This document shows positions 1 to 7,897 of a stretch of DNA of 64,000 bases, in pieces. The translations under genes and the position numbers were made by a program. The stretch is from Bryobacter sp964387685 (GTDB lineage Bacteria > Acidobacteriota > Terriglobia > Bryobacterales > Bryobacteraceae). Below the pieces are notes generated by a model, which ran no database searches, was not told the DNA's origin, and saw only the letters and a list, made by a program, of their open reading frames with translations. Positions within the stretch are counted from its first letter, which is position 1. Each line of letters opens with the position of its first letter. Location of the stretch: contig CAYLXK010000003.1 of NCBI GenBank assembly GCA_964387685.1, positions 1-64,000 of the forward strand, read 5' to 3'.

Positions 1-2
1 GT

Positions 3-161
3 CTGCCGCACAACCCAGATCCCTTCAGCGCCACGCCCGAAGTGTGCCTTGACGCCGCTGGCGCAGGAGCCTCCCTTTGGGCCAACGGAAACGAAGCCAA
101 ATTGACCCCCCTAGGCTCGGGCGGTACACTGAAAGTTTGGTCCTCGCAACCCTTTGGGTAA
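3..161 (+). CDS. C-terminal fragment of an unidentified protein
   Basis: An open frame enters from the left edge and ends at a TAA at 159-161, giving the last 52 residues of a protein. The piece is rich in Gly, Ala and Pro and ends in LKVWSSQPFG, which looks like the closing beta strand of a secreted or carbohydrate-related domain. There is too little to name a family. The 74 bases between it and metK hold only the metK ribosome binding site. Confidence 0.45.
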   Translation: MPHNPDPFSATPEVCLDAAGAGASLWANGNEAKLTPLGSGGTLKVWSSQPFG

Positions 162-235
162 TTCCGCGCCAACCAGGCGCGCATCCGATCCGCGGGCGGC
201 TAATTCGAATTCAACTGGATGAGGAGTAGAATCGC

Positions 236-1384
236 GTGGCTGATGCGATGAAGCAGATTTTTACGTCGGAGTCTGTGACCGAAGGTCACCCCGACAAAAT
301 GGCGGATCAGATTTCGGACGCAGTCCTGGATGCTGTGCTGAAAGACGATCCCATGGGCCGCGTGGCCTGCGAAGTTCTCGTGACGACGGGCTTATGCATT
401 GTGGCTGGTGAAATCACCACCAAGACCTACGTCGAAGTCCCCGACCTCGCCCGCGCGGTCATCAAGGACATTGGCTTTGACGATGCCGCTTACGGTTATG
501 ACGGCAACACTTGTGGCGTCCTGAACGTCATCCAGCGCCAGAGCCCCCATATCGCGATGGGCGTCGACACCGGCGGCGCTGGCGACCAGGGTCTCATGTT
601 CGGCTATGCCTGCAATGAGACGCCCGAGTTGATGCCGCTGCCCATCCAGATGGCCCACCAGCTTACCCGGCGCTTAAGCGAAGTCCGCCGGGCCAAGGGC
701 GTCACCTATTTGCGCCCCGATGGCAAGAGCCAGGTCAGCGTCCAATATGAAGGCGGCAAGCCCGTCCGCATTGACGCCGTCGTGATCTCCACCCAACACG
801 CCGAAGAGGTCTCGACAGAGCAGTTGCGCGAGGAAGTTAAGAAATTGATCATCGACCCCGTCCTGCCCGAAGGCATGGTCGACAAAGACACCAAATTCCA
901 TATCAATCCCACCGGCCGCTTTGTCATCGGCGGCCCCAACGGCGACACCGGTCTAACCGGCCGCAAAATCATCGTCGATACCTATGGCGGCATGGGCCGT
1001 CACGGCGGCGGCGCCTTCTCCGGCAAGGACCCCACAAAGGTCGACCGTTCCGCCTGCTACATGGCCCGCTATATCGCTAAAAACGTGGTCGCGGCCGGCC
1101 TCGCCACCCGTTGCGAAGTCCAGCTTGCCTACGCCATCGGCGTCGCCGAACCGGTTAGCGTTTTAGTGGACACCTTCGGCACCGGCCCCGTCTCCGGAGA
1201 AAAGCTCACGGCCATCGTGCGCGAGCTCTTTAAGCTCACCCCCAAAGGCATCATCGAAACCCTGGATCTGCGCCGCCCGATTTATCGCCAGACCGCGGCC
1301 TTCGGCCACTTCGGCCGCACCGAAGAGAGCTTCTCCTGGGAAAAGACCGACAAAGCCGAAGCCATGAAGAAAGCCGCGGCTTAA
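236..1384 (+). CDS. metK: S-adenosylmethionine synthetase
   Basis: Makes S-adenosylmethionine from methionine and ATP in the cytoplasm and supplies the methyl donor for enzymes such as RsmE in this window. The 382-residue protein has the family length. Visible signatures are GHPDK at residues 17-21, GAGDQG at 114-119 and the GGGAFSGKDPTKVDRS block near 255-270, which bind ATP, phosphate and metal. The GTG start at 236 is preferred because AGGAG lies at 222-226, nine bases upstream; the ATG at 248 would be 21 bases away. I see no SAM-riboswitch fold in the short leader. It is followed 19 bases later by tig. Confidence 0.96.
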   Translation: MADAMKQIFTSESVTEGHPDKMADQISDAVLDAVLKDDPMGRVACEVLVTTGLCIVAGEITTKTYVEVPDLARAVIKDIGFDDAAYGYDGNTCGVLNVIQRQSPHIAMGVDTGGAGDQGLMFGYACNETPELMPLPIQMAHQLTRRLSEVRRAKGVTYLRPDGKSQVSVQYEGGKPVRIDAVVISTQHAEEVSTEQLREEVKKLIIDPVLPEGMVDKDTKFHINPTGRFVIGGPNGDTGLTGRKIIVDTYGGMGRHGGGAFSGKDPTKVDRSACYMARYIAKNVVAAGLATRCEVQLAYAIGVAEPVSVLVDTFGTGPVSGEKLTAIVRELFKLTPKGIIETLDLRRPIYRQTAAFGHFGRTEESFSWEKTDKAEAMKKAAA

Positions 1385-1403
1385 GCGCGGAAAGGCATCG
1401 CAC

Positions 1404-2684
1404 ATGGCATTGATTGAAGGCTGCCGTCACGAACTCGAACTGACGGTTTCCATGTTGGATATCGCCGACGAGAAGCAACGCGTTCTCGCCAAGATTCAGA
1501 AGCGCGCCCAGCTTCCCGGCTTCCGGCCCGGCAAGGCGCCGTTGTCGATTATTGAGAGCCGCTTCAAGAGCGAGATCCAACAGGAAATCGTGGAAGCCCT
1601 CATCCCCAAGGCCCTCTCCAAGCGCTTTGAGGAGGAACGGCTCGCCGTAGTTGGTACGCCGAACATCGTCGATTTAAAGTTTGAAGACGGCCAGCCTATG
1701 GTCATCAAGGCGCAATTCGACGTACATCCGGAGTTCGAGGTCAAGGAGTACAAGGGCATCGAAGTCGAGTACGCCGACCCCGTCGTCGAGGACAAAGACG
1801 TCGAGGATCGCCTTGAGCAGTTGCGCAACTCCAAAGCCGAGTACATCAACCTCGACCCTCGTCCGGCTGAAAGCGGCGACTTCGCCGTGGTGGCTCTTGA
1901 AAGCATCGAAGGAGTAGAGGGAGAGCCCGTCAAGTCCAACGAAATGATGCTCCAGTTGGGCGACCCCGAAACCATGCCCGCTTTCACCGAGGGCATCACC
2001 GGCATGACGCCCGGCGAATCCAAGATCATCGAGATCGCCTACCCTGACGACTACGGCCAGGAAAAGCTCGCCGGTAAAACCGTCAAGTTCGATGTCGAAC
2101 TCAAGTTCTTGCGGCAAAAAGACCTGCCCGGGCTCGACGACGACTTTGCCCAATCCATGGGCGACTTCCAGACGCTCGACGAGTTACGCAATCAGGTCCG
2201 CGCCTCTATCCAAGCCGAACGTACCGGCCAGGCCCAGGAAGTAGCCAAATCCAAACTGCTCGAGAAACTCGCCGACAATCACGACTTCCCCGTACCTGAG
2301 ACCTACGTCGAACGGCAACTGGAAAGCCAGCTCCGCCAGTACGCGCAGACCCTCGCCATGCAGGGCATCGACCCCAAGAGCCTCAACCTCGATTACGCAA
2401 AATTTAAAGAAAGCCAGCACGATCGCGCCGTTCGCGACGTCAAGGCCACGCTTCTGATCGATCGCATCGGCGGCCTCGAAGCCATCGCCGCCACCAACGA
2501 AGAGGTCGACCGCGAAGTCACCCGCATGGCTCGCCAGCAACGCGAACCCGCCGCCGCCGTGCGCATCAAGCTGGAAAAGGACGGCGGGCTCGATCGCTTG
2601 GCCAATAGCATCCGAACCAACAAGACGATAAACTTCCTCTTTGAGCAGGCCCGCAAAGTCGCCCCTGCCTCACCGTCCGAATAG
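1404..2684 (+). CDS. tig: Trigger factor, ribosome-bound chaperone and prolyl isomerase
   Basis: Docks at the ribosome exit tunnel and shields nascent chains. The N-terminal ribosome-binding domain carries the signature loop GFRPGKAP at residues 39-46. The FKBP-type prolyl isomerase domain follows at roughly 155-240, and the C-terminal part is long, helical and charged as expected for the chaperone arms. The length (426 residues) is normal. It lies 19 bases after metK on the same strand. In many bacteria tig is followed by clpP/clpX; here it is followed by a secreted oxidoreductase instead. Confidence 0.95.
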   Translation: MALIEGCRHELELTVSMLDIADEKQRVLAKIQKRAQLPGFRPGKAPLSIIESRFKSEIQQEIVEALIPKALSKRFEEERLAVVGTPNIVDLKFEDGQPMVIKAQFDVHPEFEVKEYKGIEVEYADPVVEDKDVEDRLEQLRNSKAEYINLDPRPAESGDFAVVALESIEGVEGEPVKSNEMMLQLGDPETMPAFTEGITGMTPGESKIIEIAYPDDYGQEKLAGKTVKFDVELKFLRQKDLPGLDDDFAQSMGDFQTLDELRNQVRASIQAERTGQAQEVAKSKLLEKLADNHDFPVPETYVERQLESQLRQYAQTLAMQGIDPKSLNLDYAKFKESQHDRAVRDVKATLLIDRIGGLEAIAATNEEVDREVTRMARQQREPAAAVRIKLEKDGGLDRLANSIRTNKTINFLFEQARKVAPASPSE

Positions 2685-2705
2685 GAGCCCAAGTAGGAAC
2701 TCAGT

Positions 2706-3995
2706 ATGACTCGCAGAAACCTTCTGATCACCTCCGCCGCCGGAGCCCTGGCCTCGAGCGCCCAAAACAACCGCCTCCGCGTCGGCTGGATCGCCACCGG
2801 CAGCCGCGGCGCCCATGTCATGAACCAGATGTACCTGCTCTCGAAGGACATGGTGGAAGTGACGCACGTCTGCGATACCTTTGCCGGCAACCTCGCCAAG
2901 GGCAAGGACATCGTCCAGACGCAGGGCAAGAACACGCCCAAGACCACCGTCGATTACCGCGACGTTATCAACGACCCGAACGTGGACGTCATCTTCATCG
3001 CCTCGCCCGAACATCTGCACTATCCGATGGCGATGGCGGCCCTGAAGGCCAAGAAGCATATCTACCTCGAGAAGCCAATCGCCCACACGATTGAAGAAGG
3101 CGCCGAGATCGTCGCCCTGGCCGAAAAGACCGGCACAGTAGTTCAGGTCGGCACGCAGAACCGCTCCAACAAGCTCTACATCCAGGCTAAGAAAATGGTC
3201 GAGGACGGCCTGATCGGCGAGATCCACTATACCCGCGCCTTCTGGTATCGCAACTTCGACCCCACGGTAGACCCCACCAAAGCTGTCCCCGCCGCCTGGC
3301 GCTACATCATCCCGTCGGACGCGAACGAACAGAACACCGACTGGAAGCGCTTTCTCGAAGGCACGCCCAACAAGAACGCCAAATTCGACAAGGGCCGCTA
3401 CTTCCAGTGGCGGAACTACTGGGACTACTCGGGAGGCATCTCGACCGACCTCCTGGTCCACCAAACCGACATCACCAACTTCGTCGTCGGCAGCTTGGTC
3501 AAGGCGGAACTGCCCGTGTCCTGCATGGCCTCCGGCGGCGTTTATCAATGGGGCGCTCCCGACGACCGAGAAGTCCCAGACACCTTGAGCGCGCTCTACG
3601 AATACCCGAACAAGTTCCACCTGAACTATTCCTGCTTCTTCGGCAACGACCAATACGGCTACGGCGAGCAGTTCATGGGCTCCAAGGCCACCCTCGAAGT
3701 GATGGACCGCCAGAACCTCTACTTCACGCCGCAGCCGAAGTTCATCCGCGGCTCTCGCAAGTTCATCGACAAGGAAGCCCTGACGATGAACTACCTGAAG
3801 GACTTCAACCAGCCCGACGCCACCGCCGACCACGTCAAGAACTTTCTGATGGCCGTCCTCGGTAAGGAAAAAGCCATCGCCCCAGCGCGTGCCGGGCAGG
3901 TGGCCGCCATCCCCGGCCACATGGCCACCCAAAGCTTCCGCGCCAAGAAAGCCGTCTTCTGGGACACGAAGCTCAATAAACTCAAGATCGGCTAG
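2706..3995 (+). CDS. Exported Gfo/Idh/MocA-family oxidoreductase
   Basis: Predicted NAD(P)-dependent sugar or cyclitol dehydrogenase. The protein (429 residues) starts MTRRNLLITSAAGALASSAQ, a twin-arginine-like export signal ending in an Ala-rich stretch. A Rossmann strand with TGSRG at 31-35 follows, and the family EKP motif is at 122-124, whose lysine is the usual catalytic residue. The substrate cannot be read from sequence. Members with such signals are common in Bryobacterales and Planctomycetes and are linked to degradation of plant or algal glycans. It begins 21 bases after tig. It lacks the SYSRILGAN segment of the two other family members here. Confidence 0.9.
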   Translation: MTRRNLLITSAAGALASSAQNNRLRVGWIATGSRGAHVMNQMYLLSKDMVEVTHVCDTFAGNLAKGKDIVQTQGKNTPKTTVDYRDVINDPNVDVIFIASPEHLHYPMAMAALKAKKHIYLEKPIAHTIEEGAEIVALAEKTGTVVQVGTQNRSNKLYIQAKKMVEDGLIGEIHYTRAFWYRNFDPTVDPTKAVPAAWRYIIPSDANEQNTDWKRFLEGTPNKNAKFDKGRYFQWRNYWDYSGGISTDLLVHQTDITNFVVGSLVKAELPVSCMASGGVYQWGAPDDREVPDTLSALYEYPNKFHLNYSCFFGNDQYGYGEQFMGSKATLEVMDRQNLYFTPQPKFIRGSRKFIDKEALTMNYLKDFNQPDATADHVKNFLMAVLGKEKAIAPARAGQVAAIPGHMATQSFRAKKAVFWDTKLNKLKIG

Positions 3996-3996
3996 G

Positions 3997-4218
3997 TTGA
4001 AGTTCACGCAGTCCCGCGCCATCGTGTCCGATCCCGAACTGATGAATGGGATCCCTTGCTTTCGAGGCACTCGAGTTCCCTTCAAGAGCCTCATCGACTA
4101 CCTCGAAGATGGCTACAGCCTGGATGAATTCCTGGAGCAATTCCCTACCGTCTCCCGCGAAATTGCGATTCAGTCGTTGGAGGAAGCCAAAGCGTTGGTG
4201 CTTGCCAACGTGGCATGA
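3997..4218 (+). CDS. DUF433 antitoxin-like protein
   Basis: A 73-residue protein with the DUF433 pattern: SDPELMNGIPCFRGTR followed by a predicted helix-turn-helix (SLIDYLEDGYSLDEFLEQFP). DUF433 proteins are DNA-binding antitoxins usually paired with a DUF5615 PIN-like partner, which is what follows here in a 4-base ATGA overlap. The start is probably the TTG at 3997, one base after the stop of the upstream gene; I see no good ribosome binding site, so translation may depend on coupling. A longer frame exists upstream but lies inside the oxidoreductase gene. Confidence 0.8.
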   Translation: MKFTQSRAIVSDPELMNGIPCFRGTRVPFKSLIDYLEDGYSLDEFLEQFPTVSREIAIQSLEEAKALVLANVA

Positions 4219-4544
4219 AAATCCTGCTTGACGAATGCGTGCCAGAAGACTTTCGCAAGCAATTGCCCGCATTCGATATACACACTGTTGGTTGGGCGGG
4301 ATTCAAGGGCTTGAAGAATGGGAAGTTATTCGCGGCCGCGGAGCTAGCGGGCTAAACGTTATTGATCACGCTCGATTCAGGAATTCCGCATGAATAGGAC
4401 TGGCGAAAGCGATCGATCGCCTTGGTCTTGATTAGTGCGGAAAGCAACAAACTGGTACATCTGCTTCCTCTTCTACCCGCCGTCGAACAGGCGCTTGCGG
4501 CGATCAAACCCGGCCAGATCGTTCGGATACCCCAGCCCAAGTAA
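4215..4544 (+). pseudogene. DUF5615 PIN-like toxin gene with two in-frame stops
   Basis: Starts at ATG 4215 overlapping the DUF433 stop. The first 46 residues (MKILLDECVPEDF..., GLKNGKLFAAAELAG) match the N-terminus of DUF5615 PIN-like proteins. A TAA at 4353-4355 then ends the frame. The same frame continues with recognisable family sequence (LLITLDSGIPHE), a TAG at 4395-4397, and a normal C-terminal half (RKRSIALVLISAESNKLVHL ... IKPGQIVRI) to a TAA at 4542-4544. No frameshift is needed, so this is an otherwise intact toxin gene with two nonsense codons. Sequence error is a possible alternative. Confidence 0.75.
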
Positions 4545-4575
4545 TTCGCCAAAGGTCAGTGGTATCCGAGGTCTG

Positions 4576-4584
4576 TGATACCCT
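4576..4584 (+). promoter_or_regulatory. Candidate extended -10 element for the MFS gene
   Basis: TG-A-TACCCT, matching the TGnTAnnnT pattern seen before several genes here, lies ten bases before ATG 4595. It would place the transcript start almost at the start codon. No -35 box is evident. Confidence 0.3.
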
Positions 4585-4594
4585 CACAAGGTTT

Positions 4595-5731
4595 ATGGAA
4601 CTCTCTATGCTTCTGGTGGCCGCGATCCTGGCCATCTTCGTCTATGGCATGATTGCCGCGATGTTGGGCAGTATCCTGCCCGACCTTTCGAAGCGCTTTA
4701 ACTTGTCGCCCGCCCAAAACGGGGCGATCGCCACCATGCAGGCGATCGGCTTGGTGATTGGTTCGCTACTGCAAGGGCCGATGATTGATATCTATGGCAA
4801 GAAGGTGGGCTTGCTGCTGGGGCTGGCCTTGATTGCCCTGGCTCTGTTCTCGCTGCCCCGTTCCACCGGCTTTCCCTTTATCCGTATGGCGATGCTGGTG
4901 CTGGGCATCGGCGGCGGCATCATTGTCGCGGGCGCCAATGCACTGGTGAACGACGTCAAGACCGATAACCCCACGGCGGTCTTCAATGGCTTCAACACCT
5001 TCTTTGGGCTAGGCGGCATTGCGACGCCGCTCATCGCCGCAAACCTCTTTGGCGGCAACTCGTTCAAGCTTTGCAATTTCACGGCAATCCTGACCGTGGT
5101 GACCTTGGCCGTTCATGGGGCGACCGACATGCCGCGCCCCTCCGGCGTGGTGAGCTTCCAGTTTGGCGACGTGCCGGGCTTGCTTACCAACCCCCAGTTG
5201 CTGTTGCCCGCGCTACTACTCTTCCTTTATGTGGCCGCGGAAGTGGGCGTCTGGAATTGGCTGGTGCGCCACTTGATCGCCCAAGGGATTCCGGAGAAGA
5301 AGGCTTTGACGATCCTGAGCTTTGGCTTCGCGCTAGGCTTGCTGGCGGGCCGTTTTGCGGTGGCCTTCGTACCGGCCTTTAAGGACGTGACGCCGGCCAA
5401 CTTGCTGCTCGGCTCGTCGGTACTGATCGCCTTGACTACCTTTCTGATGCTGCAGACCAAAGACGCGAACGTTACCTGGGCGCTGGTGTTTGCGGCGGGG
5501 GTGGCGATGGCGCCGGTGTTCCCGACGGCGCTCTCGATCGTCGGCGGACGCTTCCCCAAGGGCACGGCCACGGCGATCGGCATCGCGGTCACCTGCGGCT
5601 GGCTGGGCCTAGTGGCCAGCTCTCCGATCATCGGCTCGATCGCGGGCACAGAGGCCTCGGGCTTAAAGAAGGCACTCTTACTGCTGCCGGCCGCGGGCGC
5701 ACTGATGGTGGGCGTCAGCTTCCTGCTGTAA
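4595..5731 (+). CDS. Major facilitator superfamily transporter
   Basis: A hydrophobic protein of 378 residues with about 12 membrane helices. The loop between helices 2 and 3 reads GPMIDIYGKKVGL, a version of MFS motif A. The overall pattern resembles sugar permeases of the FucP/NNP type, but the substrate is not clear. The frame is open from a GTG at 4559, but the candidate -10 at 4576-4584 and the hydrophobic start MELSMLLVAAILAIF favour ATG 4595. It is the first gene of the G-rich part of the window and stands next to the decayed toxin locus. Confidence 0.82.
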   Translation: MELSMLLVAAILAIFVYGMIAAMLGSILPDLSKRFNLSPAQNGAIATMQAIGLVIGSLLQGPMIDIYGKKVGLLLGLALIALALFSLPRSTGFPFIRMAMLVLGIGGGIIVAGANALVNDVKTDNPTAVFNGFNTFFGLGGIATPLIAANLFGGNSFKLCNFTAILTVVTLAVHGATDMPRPSGVVSFQFGDVPGLLTNPQLLLPALLLFLYVAAEVGVWNWLVRHLIAQGIPEKKALTILSFGFALGLLAGRFAVAFVPAFKDVTPANLLLGSSVLIALTTFLMLQTKDANVTWALVFAAGVAMAPVFPTALSIVGGRFPKGTATAIGIAVTCGWLGLVASSPIIGSIAGTEASGLKKALLLLPAAGALMVGVSFLL

Positions 5732-5763
5732 CCGCGAGCGTCGGAACGCGTCACACTGGAGAA

Positions 5764-6765
5764 GTGAAGTACCTCTGTCTCTTCGTGTGTCTGTTCGCGC
5801 ACGCGCAAAATCGACCTTCCATCGGCATCATCGACAGCTATGGCAACCGTTCCTACTCGCAGGAAAAGCTTGCCAAGATTCTGAGCGTTCGCGAGGGCGA
5901 TCCCTTGCCCGGCTCCAAGCAGGCGCTCGAGGAGCGGCTGGTAGAGGAGAAAGGTGTCGCGCGGGCCAACGTCGAAAGCGTGTGCTGCGACGGGGGCAAG
6001 GCGATCTTCTACATCGGCATCGAGGAGCGCGGCCAGCCGCATCTGGACCTGCGAGAGTACCCTGCCAATGAGTCGCTCGAAATGCCGGGCGAGGTGGCCG
6101 AGGCTTATACCAAGCTGATCACGGCGGCGGCGGACGCGGCGCGCGCCCAGCAGACGGCCGAGGATTGGACTTTGGGCTATTCGTTGATGGTGCACCGCGA
6201 AACGCAAGTGGTGCAATTGGCTTTGCCGGAACTTGCCGAGCGCAACCAAAGCATGTTGCGACAAATCCTGCGCGATAGTGCGGACCCGGACGACCGCTCG
6301 GTAGCCGCGGCGATTTTAGGCTATGCGCCGAAGAGCCAAGGACTGATCGACGACCTGCAGTATGCGCTGCGCGACCCCGAGCAGAGCGTGCGCGGGGCGG
6401 CGCTGAGAAGTTTGGCCCCACTCACGGTTTATGCCCAGCGGAACCCGCAACTCGGCCTGCGGGTCTTGACCACTTGGTTTGTCGAGATGCTGAACAGCGT
6501 CTCCTGGCAGGACCGGATGAACTCGATGAACCTTTTGATGGAACTGACCGCCAGCCGCGAGGAGTACCTGATGCGGCATCTGCGGGAGCGGGGCGTGGGG
6601 TCGCTGAGCGAGATGGCGATGTGGAAGCACCTGCCGCACGCGTTGCCGGCCTACATATTGCTGGGGCGGACGGGAGCGCTAACCGACAAAGAGATTCAGG
6701 ATAGCTGGAGCGCCAACCAGCGCGAAGCTACGATCAGGAAGATCCGGAAGAAGCTGAAGAGCTAG
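5764..6765 (+). CDS. Exported protein with POTRA-like N-terminus and HEAT-like repeats
   Basis: Unknown function. A signal peptide (MKYLCLFVCLFAHAQ) precedes about 75 residues shaped like a POTRA domain: GNRSYSQEKLAKILSVREGD, then a helical stretch ending in GVARANVESVCC, and a strand AIFYIGIEE. POTRA domains act in protein docking at outer-membrane assembly machines. The second half (from about residue 140) consists of helical pairs typical of HEAT repeats (DPDDRSVAAAILGY, DPEQSVRGAALRSL). The start is a GTG at 5764 with GGAG six bases upstream. It follows the MFS gene by 32 bases and may share its transcript. Confidence 0.7.
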   Translation: MKYLCLFVCLFAHAQNRPSIGIIDSYGNRSYSQEKLAKILSVREGDPLPGSKQALEERLVEEKGVARANVESVCCDGGKAIFYIGIEERGQPHLDLREYPANESLEMPGEVAEAYTKLITAAADAARAQQTAEDWTLGYSLMVHRETQVVQLALPELAERNQSMLRQILRDSADPDDRSVAAAILGYAPKSQGLIDDLQYALRDPEQSVRGAALRSLAPLTVYAQRNPQLGLRVLTTWFVEMLNSVSWQDRMNSMNLLMELTASREEYLMRHLRERGVGSLSEMAMWKHLPHALPAYILLGRTGALTDKEIQDSWSANQREATIRKIRKKLKS

Positions 6766-7337
6766 CGAACGGGCTGCAGGTTGATGATGCACGATTGCCG
6801 GTCGCAGCGTTGGAGCCAATACCAACGGCCGCCGGCAAGAGCGATGAGTTGACGCAAGACGTTGCGAGCGGGCTCACTACTGGTCCCATAAAGTCCAGAC
6901 TCCAAGCCCCAGGGATCCCCGGCGGCGGCGCCTTGGCAGCAGTGGACCTTTAGTCCGGTCTGTTCCGATATCTGTTTTGCCATGAGGTTTGCGCTTTCGG
7001 AGACGCGGCGGGAAGCGATGGGTATCGACACGCGGCGATCCAAGAGCGGGGCGACCTCGACGCTTTGCCCTTTCGCGTTCCGGGCGCGGAGTGGGACCAG
7101 GGTCCACGAGTCGGGATGGGCGACGACGCGGTACTTGGTCGGGAAGCGCTGGTTGGCCGCGGATATCAGGCCGAGGAGGAAGGCGTCGATTTCCGGCGGG
7201 CGGCCGTTCGGGCCGAGGGTGGCTATCGACAGACAAGGTTGCGCGGGGGCCCGCTCGGCGGATCTGGCCGGCTTCGGGGGGCTACCAAAGCCACAGGAGC
7301 ATCGTGGAGACCAAGAGGCGCATAGGTCGTTGGACAC
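6762..7337 (-). CDS. Hypothetical protein, probable export signal in a shifted frame
   Basis: No family recognised. The frame codes for up to 191 residues. The convincing part starts near PCLSIATLGPNG and runs through a helical region (EIDAFLLGLISAANQRFP) to a Trp/Cys-containing C-terminus (GGRWYWLQRCDRQSC). The N-terminus in this frame is unlike a signal (MSNDLCASWSPRC). In the frame one base away, an ATG at 7321 reads MRLLVSTMLLWLW and then stops at TAG; removing one base there would fuse a good signal peptide to SPPKPARSA. Either the gene is frameshifted or the start lies further inside. It overlaps the upstream gene by four bases, tail to tail. Confidence 0.6.
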   Translation of the reverse strand: MSNDLCASWSPRCSCGFGSPPKPARSAERAPAQPCLSIATLGPNGRPPEIDAFLLGLISAANQRFPTKYRVVAHPDSWTLVPLRARNAKGQSVEVAPLLDRRVSIPIASRRVSESANLMAKQISEQTGLKVHCCQGAAAGDPWGLESGLYGTSSEPARNVLRQLIALAGGRWYWLQRCDRQSCIINLQPVR

Positions 7338-7384
7338 GAGAGTCGAGCCCTTGGTTTCCGAGAGGCGACTCTAGACTGGAGCGT

Positions 7385-7897
7385 ATGACGGTTTGCGAAT
7401 TGGACGGGGAGGCGCGTCTGGCAATGGCCTCGGAACTAGCGGCGATTCTGAGCGCTTGCGTTGCAGGCGGGGCTTCCGTAAGCTTCCTTTGGCCCTTTAC
7501 AACGCGAGAGGGGCAAGCCTACTTTGCGTCGCTGGAAGACGAGTTTGCCAAGGGCGGGCGGTTGTTGTTGGGAGCCTTCACGGATGGGGTGCTGGTGGGG
7601 ACGGTGCAGGTGATCCTCGCGATGCCGCCGAACCAGCCGCATCGGGCAGAGCTAGCGAAGCTCCTGGTACGGCCCGAGCACCGAGGTAGAGGTGTCGCGA
7701 GTGCGCTGGTGGCGGCGGCGGAGGAGGAGGCGCGAGCGAGGGGGAAGACGCTACTGGTGCTGGATACAGTGCGAGGCGATCATGCGGAGCGCCTGTACCG
7801 AAAGCTGGGCTACACGGCCGTGGGAGTGATTCCGAACTACGCACTCTTCCCGGACGGAAGGCCCTGCGACACGGTGGTGTTCTACAAAGCGCTCTAG
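7385..7897 (+). CDS. GNAT-family N-acetyltransferase
   Basis: A 170-residue acyl-CoA-dependent acetyltransferase. Motif A, the acetyl-CoA pyrophosphate loop, is visible as LLVRPEHRGRGVASALV, followed by the ERLYRKLGYTAVG strand-helix typical of the family C-terminus. The acceptor is unknown. The frame is open far upstream, but that part lies over the opposite-strand gene; ATG 7385, with TAGACT at 7372-7377 as a possible -10, is the sensible start. Its stop overlaps the stop of the glycerophosphodiesterase gene by four bases. Confidence 0.88.
   Translation: MTVCELDGEARLAMASELAAILSACVAGGASVSFLWPFTTREGQAYFASLEDEFAKGGRLLLGAFTDGVLVGTVQVILAMPPNQPHRAELAKLLVRPEHRGRGVASALVAAAEEEARARGKTLLVLDTVRGDHAERLYRKLGYTAVGVIPNYALFPDGRPCDTVVFYKAL

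Noticed and set aside
162..235. Possible SAM riboswitch before metK
   Set aside because: The gap is only 74 bases, and I could not build the SAM-I, SAM-II or SAM/SAH folds from it.
2670..4094. A 474-codon open frame on the minus strand opposite the first oxidoreductase gene
   Set aside because: It mirrors a clear Gfo/Idh gene on the plus strand. Its translation has no family pattern and is a by-product of high GC.
4353..4397. Readthrough of the two stops in the DUF5615 gene as recoding
   Set aside because: The stops are TAA and TAG at positions without Cys or other special residues, and no recoding signal follows; nonsense mutations are the simpler explanation.
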